In this document: one piece after another, positions 18,709 through 27,648 of the stretch
How positions within the stretch are numbered: the first letter of the stretch is position 1
Layout of the letters: every line of letters starts with the position of its first letter
Assembly (NCBI RefSeq): GCF_900016645.1
Contig: NZ_CDGJ01000019.1
Direction: 5' to 3' (one strand)
DNA from: Acididesulfobacillus acetoxydans
GTDB lineage: Bacteria; Bacillota; Desulfitobacteriia; Desulfitobacteriales; Desulfitobacteriaceae
Length of the DNA stretch: 64,000 bases
Position numbers and translations under genes: made by a program
The notes under the pieces: model-generated
Told to the model about the DNA's origin: nothing
Seen by the model: only the letters and a program-made list of their open reading frames with translations
Database searches by the model: none

Positions 18709-19446
18709 TTAATCTTCCTCTTGAACAAGCTCTTTTCCGCCGGCGAGGCAAAGTCCGTAGACAAAACGGGCTCCGGCCTGCTTGAGAGCAAGGGCACAGG
18801 CCTGCAAAGTCGCCCCTGTGGTGGTCACGTCGTCGACCAGCCAGAGGTCCCGGCCCCGGACCGCGGCCGCCTCGGGAACAGCAAAGGCCTGAGCCAAATT
18901 GCGCAGCCTCTCCTGCCGGCTTAAACCGACCTGGGATGCGGTCGGCTGGGTCCGGATCAGGGCCCCGGCGGGAATGGGCAGCCCCAGTTCCCAGTGAAGA
19001 AGGGAAGCAATGACCTCGGCCTGGTTAAAGCCTCTTGCGGCCAGCCGCTCGGAATGCAGCGGGACTGGGACGACGCCGTCGGCCGGGGGCAGCTGCCGGC
19101 AGGCCCAGGCCGAAAAGGACCCCGCGATCTCTTCCAGGCGCCAAGGCTCGGCTTTAAATTTCACTTCCCAAATAAAGTTCTTCCACAAACCGGCATAGTG
19201 TCCCCAGGCCCGGCATCCGTCTAACCCGACCGGACCCCGCCCGGCACGGCAATCCCGGCAAAGTCCCGCTCCCGCGGGAACGAGTTTCCCGCAGCCATGG
19301 CAGCGGCCGAGTTCAGGACAAAAATATTCTTCCAGGCAATTCCGGCAGAGAGGGCCCTCCTCGGCGCCGCAAACCGCACAGGCTCTTTCCCAATACCAGA
19401 CCAGGCGAATCAGGTCCGCCGGGCCGCTGCTCCGCAGGTTTTTCAA
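18709..19446 (-). CDS. comFC: ComFC-type phosphoribosyltransferase-like protein
   Basis: About 245 residues. An N-terminal double zinc ribbon (CAVCG, CRNC, CHGCG, CRDC; ~residues 20-65) precedes a phosphoribosyltransferase-like domain with the motif WLVDDVTTTGATLQAC. ComFC is needed for DNA uptake during transformation. The start is uncertain. I prefer the TTG at 19446, because AAGGAGG lies 10 nt upstream; an earlier TTG at 19479 has no ribosome site. It is paired with comFA upstream; no comFB lies between. Confidence 0.87.
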   Translation of the reverse strand: MKNLRSSGPADLIRLVWYWERACAVCGAEEGPLCRNCLEEYFCPELGRCHGCGKLVPAGAGLCRDCRAGRGPVGLDGCRAWGHYAGLWKNFIWEVKFKAEPWRLEEIAGSFSAWACRQLPPADGVVPVPLHSERLAARGFNQAEVIASLLHWELGLPIPAGALIRTQPTASQVGLSRQERLRNLAQAFAVPEAAAVRGRDLWLVDDVTTTGATLQACALALKQAGARFVYGLCLAGGKELVQEED

Positions 19447-19537
19447 CCCCTTCAAACCTCCTTCCTCCGCCACAGCCAATTTTCAGGCCGCGATGGCCCG
19501 CCCGGGCCCGGCTTCGGGCCGGGACTTTACCCGCTGC

Positions 19538-21226
19538 CTAAGTCGACCGCACGAGCAGCCCCTCTTTCCGAGCCAAACGATTCTGCTCCTCAATCCAACG
19601 TCTGGCCTTTTTTAAGGAAGCGGCCTCCCGCTCCGCGAAAAAGATGACCCGTCCGTCCGGGCAGTCTTTTGTTCTGCCCGCCCGCCCGGCCATCTGGACC
19701 AGCGCCCTTTCGTCAAAGACTGGGTGGTCGGCTGCAAGCACCGCCACCTGGACACCCGGCAAGGTAACCCCGCGTTCCAGGATCGAGGTCGTAACGAAAA
19801 GCCGGTATCTTCCTTGCCGCAGACCCTCTATTTTTTCGCGCCGCCCGGGATCGGCACTGTAGCTGCCCTCGCAGACAAAATGCGGCAGCCGGAGGCGGAC
19901 ATCGGCCAAAACCGTCGCCACCCAGGAGATCTTGGGCACAAAGATAAGTACCGGCCCCAGCTGCGCCAGGTCTTTGAGCTTCTCGCAGAGCGTTGCCGGG
20001 CAGCCGCCGCCTGCGTCAAAAGACTGGCGCTCCCAGTATGGAACGGGCAGCGGTTTGCCGTGATGCCTGGCCGGAAGCCTGATTAAAGGGATGGACCCTT
20101 TTTCGGCCCTGGCCAGAACGTCCCGGGAAGGTGTGGCGCTGAGCCAGAGAAGTTTGCCTTCCGGCTGCAGGGCCTGCCTGACTCCCCGAGCCAGCATGCG
20201 ACTCCCGGCGTAAGGAAAGGCGTCCATCTCATCCAGGAAAACCAGTCCGAATGCCCGGTAAAAGCGGAGGATCTGGTGGGTGGTTGCCAGCACCAGCACA
20301 CCCGGTTCATAATGGCGGGAAACACTGCCGGAGAGAACCCGTACCGGCAGCCCCGGAAAGTCACGCCGCAGGCGGGGAGCCACATCATGCACCACATCCT
20401 GTCGGGGCGCGGCGAACAGGACAGGGATCCTCCGCCTCAGGGCCCAATCGACGGCCGGAAAACACATCTCCGTCTTGCCCGCGCCGCAGGCCGCCCAGAC
20501 CAAGGCCTCTTTCTCTCCGGCGCGGTCGACAAAGCGAAGGACCTCCCCTGCCGCTGCGCTTTGAGCCGCCGTGAGCGGCCAGCGCGGAGCAAAGTCGTAA
20601 TTTGCCGGGGCATTGCCGGTCAATGAACCGTAATCACGGTAGAGGACTTCCAAAGAAGTCGCCGCTCCCAAAGCAGCACACCCGGGGCAAGTAGCCGCCG
20701 GGCCCCAGTGGCCCGGCCACTCTTTGGCCTCTCCGCCGCAACGCCGGCAAAGCCACTTTCCCCCCTGCCGGCTTACGGCCGGAAACCAGCCGGCCAGCTT
20801 CTTTCGCACCCTGTGATCCGCCCAACGCCACACTTGTTCGGGACTGACCGCCATTTCGCCGGCCACGTGATTCAGGTCCCCTCCCAGAAGTTGACGCCCG
20901 CCGACCCGCAAGCCAAAATCACGGCAGGACTTTTCGTCCACGCCGCTGGGAGCGCATACGAGCGGATCCCACTCCGGCCCGCGGTCTCCCCGCGCCGCAG
21001 CCTCCCGCTCCGAAGCGGCGCTCACAGCCTGAAGAATATCCCGGCTCAGGGTTTGCCGGTCAGCTGTGTGGGGCGAACCCGGGCGCAGGCTTTTGAGAAC
21101 GTCCCAGAGGAAGCCCAGTGGGAAGGCCTGACTCAGCACCAGTCCCCGCTCGAAGGGACTGTCCGCTTCCGCAAACGGAGACAGCCTTATTTCTCCGTCC
21201 TCGTTCAGAATCAGAAAAAACCTCAT
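19538..21226 (-). CDS. comFA: ComFA-like ATP-dependent DNA translocase/helicase
   Basis: 562 residues. A four-Cys zinc finger (CRRC...CPGC, ~160-185) is followed by a superfamily 2 helicase core: Walker A ACGAGKTE (~248), DExD-type LDEMD box, SATPS motif III, and motif VI QMAGRAGR. ComFA drives single-stranded DNA across the membrane in competence. ATG with AGGAGCG upstream. The long N-terminal region before the zinc finger (~155 residues) is longer than in B. subtilis ComFA. Competence of this organism is not demonstrated, since the comE/comG genes are outside the window. Confidence 0.9.
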   Translation of the reverse strand: MRFFLILNEDGEIRLSPFAEADSPFERGLVLSQAFPLGFLWDVLKSLRPGSPHTADRQTLSRDILQAVSAASEREAAARGDRGPEWDPLVCAPSGVDEKSCRDFGLRVGGRQLLGGDLNHVAGEMAVSPEQVWRWADHRVRKKLAGWFPAVSRQGGKWLCRRCGGEAKEWPGHWGPAATCPGCAALGAATSLEVLYRDYGSLTGNAPANYDFAPRWPLTAAQSAAAGEVLRFVDRAGEKEALVWAACGAGKTEMCFPAVDWALRRRIPVLFAAPRQDVVHDVAPRLRRDFPGLPVRVLSGSVSRHYEPGVLVLATTHQILRFYRAFGLVFLDEMDAFPYAGSRMLARGVRQALQPEGKLLWLSATPSRDVLARAEKGSIPLIRLPARHHGKPLPVPYWERQSFDAGGGCPATLCEKLKDLAQLGPVLIFVPKISWVATVLADVRLRLPHFVCEGSYSADPGRREKIEGLRQGRYRLFVTTSILERGVTLPGVQVAVLAADHPVFDERALVQMAGRAGRTKDCPDGRVIFFAEREAASLKKARRWIEEQNRLARKEGLLVRST

Positions 21227-21247
21227 CTATGTTCGCTCCTGACACCT

Positions 21248-21613
21248 TTATGTTCTCTCCGGACACTTTCCGCCCTCAGCGTGGCGGGCCGCGAAAACGC
21301 ACTCCACTCCCTTGAAGCGGCGTTCGCACAACGACCCCCCGCAGTCTTCGCCGCGGACAACAAGCCGCGGCCTCAGGGGCACTCCCCGCCTGGCCTCCTC
21401 CCGGCGCAAGGACCGCAGCAACCGCCAATAGTGGACTTCCAGTTCGGACGCATCCGCTATTTCCACGTGCACGTCGAGGGCAGTTATGTTGCCGAATTTT
21501 GACCGCCAGGCGCTCAACCCCTCCTGCCAGCCCAGAGGAAGAGTCCATTCCCAGCCGCCTGCCAAACGCCATAAAACAATCACCGCCAACCCAACCAAAG
21601 CCATCCCTGCCAC
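21248..21613 (-). CDS. Small membrane-anchored protein, unknown function
   Basis: 121 residues from a GTG with AGGGGTGA 6 nt upstream. One N-terminal hydrophobic segment (MALVGLAVIVLWRLAGG) is followed by a soluble domain rich in charged residues (VHVEIADASELEVHYWRLLRSLRREE) and three Cys late in the chain. No family recognised. It lies between the O-antigen-ligase-like gene (81 bp upstream) and comFA (21 bp downstream), probably co-transcribed with both. Confidence 0.55.
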   Translation of the reverse strand: MAGMALVGLAVIVLWRLAGGWEWTLPLGWQEGLSAWRSKFGNITALDVHVEIADASELEVHYWRLLRSLRREEARRGVPLRPRLVVRGEDCGGSLCERRFKGVECVFAARHAEGGKCPERT

Positions 21614-21694
21614 GTCGCGTCACCCCTTTTTTCACCAGAGTATGCACAGGGTCCCCCAGGGGTGCTGTCCGGCTGAGACGGTTCGGCATTTGGG

Positions 21695-23680
21695 TCAGGG
21701 AAGCGGCCGATTGTGTAAAACATCCCCGGCGCACCGCGCCAGAAGTTCTATGTGGGGATCGGCGCGAACGAATAAAGAGTATCCCCGCCAGAGGGGGCGC
21801 TCTGCGGGGGGAACCTTTCCGGCAATGGCGGCCATCCTGGCGGGCACCTCTTCAACCCAACGGTAGAGCCCGCGGCTCGACGCCGGCCCCGCTCGCCTTT
21901 GCTGCTCCGCCGCCTGCCAAACCAGACTTTGCGCCCATTCCCAACTCCCCAGGTCGAACTTTTGCCAGGCCAAAACCCGTTCAACTTGGTAAAGGCCCCG
22001 GGCGGTTTCCCCTTGTCTCAGCTCGGTTTCAGCCAGTTCCCTGCGCCAGCCCACATTGGTCCGGTCCAAACTGAGGGCCCGGGTCAACTCCCGGCAGCAG
22101 GCGGCCGCGTCCGGGGACCCGCCCGGCCGACCCATGACACCCGTCGCCGCCGGCAGCCCTCCCGCCGCCAGGATGACGCCCGCCGGTGCGAAAAGCAGCA
22201 AAGCCAAAACAGGCTCCAGGAAAGCCGGGCGCAAAATGCGTATTCCGGCCAGACTGACTCCGGCGTTACTCAGAGTGTGCCTCCCCCTCTCACCCCCTTG
22301 CCTTTTTCCCCCCTGCCCGTAAGTTTCCGCCGCCGGGTCCCGGCCTTCGGCCAGGGCCACGAGCAGCCAGAACATGACGCCCAAAGCCGCAAAAGAGAAA
22401 TCCGCGTCAAATAAACTGTGCAAGGCCAGGAAAGCACAAGCCCCCCAGAAGCCGGTCCGCCCGATTTGCCGGAATCGGCCGGCGCTCCAGACCGTCAAAG
22501 CCACAAGGCCCGGCCAACCTTGGTTGAGCAAAACGCGGATCAGGCTGCAATGGGGGTCACTCGCCCAATATGGTATTTGCTGCACCAGCGGGAACGCCAG
22601 CCAGCCTCCGGCCTGAGGCAGGAATTTCTCCGACGCGGCCAGGCGCAGTCCGTCCCGAAAATACAGGATCCGCTCCCAGACGCTGTCCGACATCGCCCAG
22701 CGGCCCAGATGCGCCCAAGCCCCGTGAAAAGGAGCCGCCGGACCCATAAATCCACCCTGCCAGCACAAGATGGCACTTCCCGACACAAGCGCGGCCGTCA
22801 CAAAATAACCTCGGCCGCTGCCGCCGCCGCGCTTGCCCCGTGCGAGCAAATGAGCAAGGCGGCGGACGCCGCTCATCGCAAGCAAAAAAAGTCTAACCGG
22901 AAGGCCCGGAGTTTTAGGCAGCGCTTCCCTCCTGTCGGGTATTCCCCGCCGACCGGGGTCTGCTTGCGGCAGTTTTACCCCGGACATCAAGGTTATAAGC
23001 CCTTGCAAGCCCCAAATGCCCGCGAGCAGCGCCAGGCTTGCCCTGGACCCCGTGCTGAGGAAGAAAGGGATCAAGACCAGTTTCAGGCGCAAATCTACTC
23101 CCGGCAACAGCAGAACGGCACCCAGAAACGCCGCCGCGGCGTTGGGATAGCCGAACCAAGAACTCAGTCTGCCGGCCTCCGGCGGGCCCGGAGGGGGCCA
23201 GACATGTGCGCTCCAAGGCAGCCAGGCCGAGATTCCCAAGGCAAGTGCCGCCCATCCGGCCGCTCTCAGAAGCCGTGCTTCCCCTTTTGAATTCCGGGCC
23301 GCCTCCCGTCCCCAACGGTAAACAAACCAGTACAGGAGAAAGCGGATGGCCTCCAACCAACCCTCCTCCGCTTTAACCGGGTGCAACAAGCCTGTCAGGG
23401 ACAGTCCGGACATAAGCAAGAGCAGGGTATCCGTGGCAGTGAGCCGCAAGGCACCCTCCGCCGGCTTAACCCACAAAGAGCGGACGGCCGCTCTGAGGTC
23501 GCCGGGCCGGAAGAGCAGGCACAGGCCCGGCAGCAAGGCCAAAGCCAAGAGATCCCGGGCAAAGAATAAGCCGTGGGCCAGGAGAGCCGCCCAGAGTAAA
23601 AAAACCAGGGCATGCTCTTTGCTGCTCCTGGCTTGGCTGCTCGAACCTAATATTACCCCTCCGGCCGGGTCACTTTTCAT
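21695..23680 (-). CDS. O-antigen ligase/polymerase-like (Wzy_C) membrane protein
   Basis: 661 residues with about ten hydrophobic segments. A large extracytoplasmic loop is followed by the Wzy_C-type motif HSLFDADFSFAALGVMFW (~residue 440), the hallmark of O-antigen ligases and polymerases that transfer glycans from lipid carriers. A soluble C-terminal region of ~150 residues (REL...LSLDRTNVGWRRELAETELRQGETARGLYQVERVLA) resembles TPR-like helices. The ATG overlaps the fabZ stop by 11 bp. In a Gram-positive cell it may polymerise or attach a surface polysaccharide or glycoprotein glycan; the acceptor is unknown. Confidence 0.75.
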   Translation of the reverse strand: MKSDPAGGVILGSSSQARSSKEHALVFLLWAALLAHGLFFARDLLALALLPGLCLLFRPGDLRAAVRSLWVKPAEGALRLTATDTLLLLMSGLSLTGLLHPVKAEEGWLEAIRFLLYWFVYRWGREAARNSKGEARLLRAAGWAALALGISAWLPWSAHVWPPPGPPEAGRLSSWFGYPNAAAAFLGAVLLLPGVDLRLKLVLIPFFLSTGSRASLALLAGIWGLQGLITLMSGVKLPQADPGRRGIPDRREALPKTPGLPVRLFLLAMSGVRRLAHLLARGKRGGGSGRGYFVTAALVSGSAILCWQGGFMGPAAPFHGAWAHLGRWAMSDSVWERILYFRDGLRLAASEKFLPQAGGWLAFPLVQQIPYWASDPHCSLIRVLLNQGWPGLVALTVWSAGRFRQIGRTGFWGACAFLALHSLFDADFSFAALGVMFWLLVALAEGRDPAAETYGQGGKRQGGERGRHTLSNAGVSLAGIRILRPAFLEPVLALLLFAPAGVILAAGGLPAATGVMGRPGGSPDAAACCRELTRALSLDRTNVGWRRELAETELRQGETARGLYQVERVLAWQKFDLGSWEWAQSLVWQAAEQQRRAGPASSRGLYRWVEEVPARMAAIAGKVPPAERPLWRGYSLFVRADPHIELLARCAGDVLHNRPLP

Positions 23681-24113
23681 AGGACTCTGTGCCCGGCCTC
23701 AAAGCGAATTTTAAAGTCCCCCTGGCGGCCAGTTCCTCACCCACATAGGCCTTTCCCTCCGCGATGCCAATCAGTCCCTTGAATTTCAGCATTTCTGCCT
23801 CCAAACGCAGTTGATCCCCCGGAAACACCGGTTTCTTAAAATGGACGTCATCCATCCCGGCAAACAGGGCTATGTATCCCGCGAACTTCTCCTGTCTCAG
23901 GACCAGCACCGCACCCACCTGGGCCATGGCCTCCAAAATCAAAACTCCGGGCATAATCGGGTAGCCGGGGAAGTGTCCCTGAAAAAACGGCTCGTTTGCA
24001 GAGACGTTTTTAATCCCCACCGCTTTGTTGCCCTCGATTTCCAAAATGCGATCAACCAAGAGAAAAGGGTAGCGATGGGGAATGATTTTTTGAATTTCCC
24101 TGCTGTCCAACAT
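23670..24113 (-). CDS. fabZ: 3-hydroxyacyl-[acyl-carrier-protein] dehydratase FabZ
   Basis: 147-residue hot-dog fold enzyme of type II fatty acid synthesis, dehydrating 3-hydroxyacyl-ACP. The opening MLDSREIQKIIPHRYPFLLVDRI and the active-site stretch FFQGHFPGYPIMPGVLILEAMAQ (catalytic His and Glu) are intact. The ATG at 24113 is chosen with AAGGAGG 8 nt upstream; a TTG two codons earlier is too close to that site. No other fab genes adjoin it. A palindrome at 24215-24229 lies in its upstream region. Confidence 0.97.
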   Translation of the reverse strand: MLDSREIQKIIPHRYPFLLVDRILEIEGNKAVGIKNVSANEPFFQGHFPGYPIMPGVLILEAMAQVGAVLVLRQEKFAGYIALFAGMDDVHFKKPVFPGDQLRLEAEMLKFKGLIGIAEGKAYVGEELAARGTLKFALRPGTESYEK

Positions 24114-24214
24114 TGACAAATCCTCCTTGGAAGCCCGTCCGACTTGCGCGATCGCACCTACTGCCTTTATGATAGTGCGAGAGGGGCAAGACTCCTCTTT
24201 AACCTTATTCCACT

Positions 24215-24229
24215 TATACTGCCAGTATA
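24215..24229. promoter_or_regulatory. 15-bp perfect palindrome between divergent genes (operator candidate)
   Basis: TATACTGCCAGTATA, 7-bp arms around a central C, in the 149-bp gap between fabZ (-) and the GT4 gene (+). Each arm is also a -10-like TATACT, so a bound protein would cover both possible promoters. It does not match the FapR or FabT consensus. Confidence 0.45.
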
Positions 24230-24262
24230 CCCCAATTCCGTCGCGAAGGGAAGAGATGTTCC

Positions 24263-25372
24263 ATGGCCCCAGTCAAAATCTTACATATCATCGGGGGGGG
24301 TGAAGTAGGCGGGGCGGAGCAGCACGTCCTTACCCTCCTCTCTCACCTCGACGGCCGGCGCTACGCTCCGCTCCTGGCTTGTCTCGTCGCGGGGCCCCTG
24401 GGCGAAGCTGCCGCGGCCCGGGGTTTGAAAGTAAAAACGTTTCCTCAACGCCGAAAAACGGATCCCGGTCCTTGGCCTCAGTTAGTGCGTTGGATTCGCG
24501 CTGAGGATGTGGCGCTCCTGCACAGCCACGGCATCCGGGCCAACCTTTTCGGGCGCCTCGTCGGGCGTTGGCTGGGCCTGCCCAGCATTTCCACCGTGCA
24601 CAGTTCACTGGCCCATGACTACTTGTCTGTGCGCACCGCCCGCGCCGCGGTCTGGCTTGACCGGCTCACTCTCCCGTTCAGCCAAGGACAAATCGTCATC
24701 TCCAAAGCCTTGGTGCCCGAGGTTGCAGCCCGGGGAGGAAAGAATATCGAAGTTATTTATAACGGCCGGGAACTCACTCCTATGGCGGACCCCGCCGCGG
24801 AACGCGCTGCTTGGCGCCGGCGCTGGCATATACCCGCCGAAGCCCGGGTCATCGGCAATATTGCGCGCTTTCATCCCTGCAAAGGACCGGGGCAATTGGT
24901 TCAGGCTGCCCGGATTCTGCGGCGGCAATTTCCCGGCCTCCACCTCCTCATGATCGGTGACGGCCCTTTACGCCCGCTCGTCGCCGAGCAGCTGGAAGAA
25001 GAAGGAATCCCTTTCACCTTACCGGGATTCCTTCCCCAAGCCCGGCGGGTCCTGCCGGTCTTCGATCTTTTTGTCCTGCCTTCCCTGAGTGAAGGGATGG
25101 GATTGGTAATTCTGGAAGCCATGCAGGCCGGAGTCCCGCTTGTCGCCTCCGATGCGGGCGGGATCCCCGAGCTGATCCGGGACGGACAAGACGGCCTCTT
25201 AGTCCCCCCCGGTGAACCCGAAGCTCTGGCCCGGGCTTGTGCCGCCGTCTTGTCCGACCCCGTGCTGGCCGCATCCTTTGTCCGTTCCGCCGGAGAGCGC
25301 CGGCGGGCGTTCACTGTCGAGAAAATGGTGGCTGAGACCGAGCGCTTTTATGATAGGATCCTGGGGCTTTGA
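24263..25372 (+). CDS. GT4-family glycosyltransferase
   Basis: 369 residues, two Rossmann-like domains (GT-B fold). N-terminal: ILHIIGGGEVGGAEQHVLTL and LHSHGIRANLFG. C-terminal donor site: NIARFHPCKGPGQLVQAARIL, MIGDGPLRPLVAEQ, and the EX7E motif region SLSEGMGLVILEAMQAGVPLVASDAGGIPEL. It would transfer a sugar from a nucleotide-sugar to a lipid or glycan acceptor, unknown here. It is divergent from fabZ and faces rsgI; its last 174 bp are antisense to the rsgI 3' end. The O-antigen-ligase-like gene nearby suggests a shared surface-glycan role. Confidence 0.92.
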   Translation: MAPVKILHIIGGGEVGGAEQHVLTLLSHLDGRRYAPLLACLVAGPLGEAAAARGLKVKTFPQRRKTDPGPWPQLVRWIRAEDVALLHSHGIRANLFGRLVGRWLGLPSISTVHSSLAHDYLSVRTARAAVWLDRLTLPFSQGQIVISKALVPEVAARGGKNIEVIYNGRELTPMADPAAERAAWRRRWHIPAEARVIGNIARFHPCKGPGQLVQAARILRRQFPGLHLLMIGDGPLRPLVAEQLEEEGIPFTLPGFLPQARRVLPVFDLFVLPSLSEGMGLVILEAMQAGVPLVASDAGGIPELIRDGQDGLLVPPGEPEALARACAAVLSDPVLAASFVRSAGERRRAFTVEKMVAETERFYDRILGL

Positions 25373-26884
25373 GCCCAAGATATTCCCTAAAGATTTGGTA
25401 AGAGGTTTGTCCGAAGCATTGCCGAGGATCTTCTTTAAGGAGTCACCCAGAGATTGGTCCAGAGACTTGCCCAGAGATTGGTCCAGAGATTGGTCCAGAG
25501 ACTTGCCCAAGGCTTTGTCCCAGGATTCGTCCGGGGACTCGTCAGGGGGTTTGCCAAACTTTTTTTGCCAAGATTGCTCGAATATTTCCCGCCACTTTTC
25601 CGGAGACAGTCCGCCCTCGCCCCAGATTCCGCCCGCCGGAATCCGCTTTAGGAAATCACGGTAAAACCTCTCCCAATCCTGGACTGAACTGCCTTGGCTG
25701 CTCTGCGGGGGCGCCGGTCCGGTGTCGCCGCCTTCCCCTGTCTTGTCTCCTCCCGCTGCTCCGTTTCCTTGTCCCCCCCGCGGAATACCCACTTCCGTCG
25801 GTACTTTCTCAACCGGCGGAGCGGGAGTCAGCCTGCCCGGGGTCGGCCCGCCGGGGGCAGCCTGTATGGGGATCGTCCCGGCGGGGACACCCCCGCCGCG
25901 GACCTTTCCGGAGGAAGCCGCCGTCCCGCCCGGCACTTGCCCGCCCGGCAGATTCGCTTGCAGCCCGGGCCCTTTTCCTGCCGACCTGCCTGTGCTCTCC
26001 CGGGGAAGGGCCGTTGTCGCCGCACTTTCCCCCGAGAGACTCTGCCCCCCGCCGCGGTTCGGCATTCCCTGCCCCAGGGCGAGAACTCCTCCCAGGGAGC
26101 GGGTCTCGGCCTGCACCTTCGGTTCGGACAGCAGACGGTCCCTTTGCGCGGGGTCGGTCATAGCTTTTGTCGTTAAGGAAAAACCCGCTTTTTGAGCACT
26201 GCGCCATAAGGCATATTCACCGGGTGTCAAACCCTGGGCCACGGCTTGTTTTTGCTCGGCCGCGTTCAATTGATAGGCAGCGACGTGAAAGGCGTTTCCC
26301 CCTGCGTCCAATTGGGCTGCCACGTGCCCCGCCAGGGCAGAGAGATGATACTCGCTGAGGGCCGCCTCCTTTCCCTCCAAGGGGGCCAATCCCAGAAGGA
26401 CCCAGGGATGCTCCCGGTTAAGAAAATGAAGTTTCTGCGCGCGCCCCACGATCTCCGCCAAAACCTCCTGACCGGGCCGGCCTTGGTAAGATACACCCTT
26501 CAGAAGAGTACGGGCATCGGCATTCAACGCTTCGACCCGGAGTACATGTTCCTGTCCGTCTAATTGCAGTTCCAGGCTCGGATTGATATCCACGGACAGA
26601 ATAGCCACGGGCACCTCTTTCTGTTCCACGGCCTTGGTCTGCATTCCGGTTAACCGGCCCCCGGCCAGCCAGGTACCCGTTAGAGCCAGGAACAGCAGAA
26701 CCGCGGCGGCCGCCCAGACCCGGAATCCCCCGCGGTTTGCCAAGCCGCGCGCTTCCTTAATTTCAATCTCCTGTCCGACTTGGGCAGCCAGAGGCGCTCG
26801 CACCCTGCAAAAAGAGCCATCCGCTGTCAAGACGGTGCAGGTTTTCCCCGACCTCTCTAAAACAACCGCTTTTTCGGTCTTCAT
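25199..26884 (-). CDS. rsgI: Anti-sigma-I factor RsgI-like protein with repeat-rich C-terminus
   Basis: 561 residues. An N-terminal cytoplasmic RsgI domain (~1-50, KAVVLERSGKTCTVLTADGSF) binds SigI. A transmembrane helix (~54-75) leads to the conserved extracytoplasmic segment ILSVDINPSLELQLD (~95-110). A Pro/Gly/Ser-rich linker (~280-390) follows, then a series of four-residue units (LDQS, LGKS, LGDS). Other RsgI proteins carry carbohydrate-sensing domains here; none is seen. The final ~57 residues are read from the antisense strand of the GT4 gene, and may be a read-through extension. Start ATGA overlaps the sigI stop, so the pair is coupled. Confidence 0.85.
   Translation of the reverse strand: MKTEKAVVLERSGKTCTVLTADGSFCRVRAPLAAQVGQEIEIKEARGLANRGGFRVWAAAAVLLFLALTGTWLAGGRLTGMQTKAVEQKEVPVAILSVDINPSLELQLDGQEHVLRVEALNADARTLLKGVSYQGRPGQEVLAEIVGRAQKLHFLNREHPWVLLGLAPLEGKEAALSEYHLSALAGHVAAQLDAGGNAFHVAAYQLNAAEQKQAVAQGLTPGEYALWRSAQKAGFSLTTKAMTDPAQRDRLLSEPKVQAETRSLGGVLALGQGMPNRGGGQSLSGESAATTALPRESTGRSAGKGPGLQANLPGGQVPGGTAASSGKVRGGGVPAGTIPIQAAPGGPTPGRLTPAPPVEKVPTEVGIPRGGQGNGAAGGDKTGEGGDTGPAPPQSSQGSSVQDWERFYRDFLKRIPAGGIWGEGGLSPEKWREIFEQSWQKKFGKPPDESPDESWDKALGKSLDQSLDQSLGKSLDQSLGDSLKKILGNASDKPLTKSLGNILGSKPQDPIIKALGLSHHFLDSERPPALSGGTDKGCGQHGVGQDGGTSPGQSFGFTGGD
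25441..25545 (-). repeat. 12-nt periodic coding repeat in rsgI
   Basis: Tandem 12-nt units, some grouped as 24-nt (AGATTGGTCCAGAGACTTGC plus CCAG), encode tetrapeptides of the type S-L-D-Q / S-L-G-K. About a dozen units are recognisable, the central ones nearly identical in DNA. Confidence 0.75.
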
Positions 26885-27597
26885 AGCGCGGTCCTCCTTT
26901 CCGGAGGGATGACATATTCCCGCAAATAAATGTAATCGTGCCTGCGCGCCATCAACAGGGCCACGGCCAGCAGATACTTTCTGCCCCGTTCGAGTACTTT
27001 GGGGTGGAATCCCGATTCCGCCGCCAAAGCCTGAATCGGGACTTTCCCTTTTTCCTCAACCTGACGCCACAATGCCGGGTTAAAAGCCAATATGTTCGCT
27101 GCCCTCAACAAAGAAGCCCTTGTATCGCGATGTTTGGGAGAAGCTTGCACCAGATCCCGGAAATTAAGTCCCCACTTACGCAACTCCGCGGCGAACTCCT
27201 GAATTTCTTGCGCCCGCTCACGGTTCTCCTCCTGTTCCCGGAACTCCGAAACACTGAGCCCAAGGTCGACGCTTTGGCCGACCTCCGCCGCGTCCAAAGG
27301 CAGGGCGTCATTATGTTTTTGACGGCGAAAATAATCGATCAACCGTCTTTTAATTAAAAGGCGGGCAAAGGCGAGAAAAGGCACGCCTTTTCCGGGCTCA
27401 AAACGGTTGATCGCCTCGTCGAAAGCGATCAGGGCGACCGATAATTCCTCATCCCGGCCCCACTCAAGAAACCTTCCACAAGTCTGGACCGCAACATGGC
27501 GTATGAAAGGTTGGGATTGTGCTAGGAAATCCTCCCTGGTTTGCCGATCCTGTATAAGGTCCTCCCAGCGTTTGATCGGCTCTGGCCATTCCGGCAT
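26881..27597 (-). CDS. sigI: RNA polymerase sigma factor SigI
   Basis: 238 residues. Region 2 is visible (FLEWGRDEELSVALIAFDEAINRFEPGKGVPFLAFARLLIKRRLIDYFRRQ, ~45-95) and the C-terminal region matches SigI (SGFHPKVLERGRKYLLAVALLMARRHDYIYLREYV). SigI controls heat or cell-wall responses in Bacillus and cellulosome genes in some clostridia, and is held by membrane RsgI. ATG with AGGAGG 8 nt upstream. rsgI follows with a 4-bp ATGA overlap. A SigI-type promoter candidate lies just upstream, consistent with autoregulation. Confidence 0.94.
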   Translation of the reverse strand: MPEWPEPIKRWEDLIQDRQTREDFLAQSQPFIRHVAVQTCGRFLEWGRDEELSVALIAFDEAINRFEPGKGVPFLAFARLLIKRRLIDYFRRQKHNDALPLDAAEVGQSVDLGLSVSEFREQEENRERAQEIQEFAAELRKWGLNFRDLVQASPKHRDTRASLLRAANILAFNPALWRQVEEKGKVPIQALAAESGFHPKVLERGRKYLLAVALLMARRHDYIYLREYVIPPERRTAL

Positions 27598-27648
27598 GTC
27601 CCCGTCCTCCTAGAGCTTCGTTCAAACATAAGTACCCTAATAGGGGAA

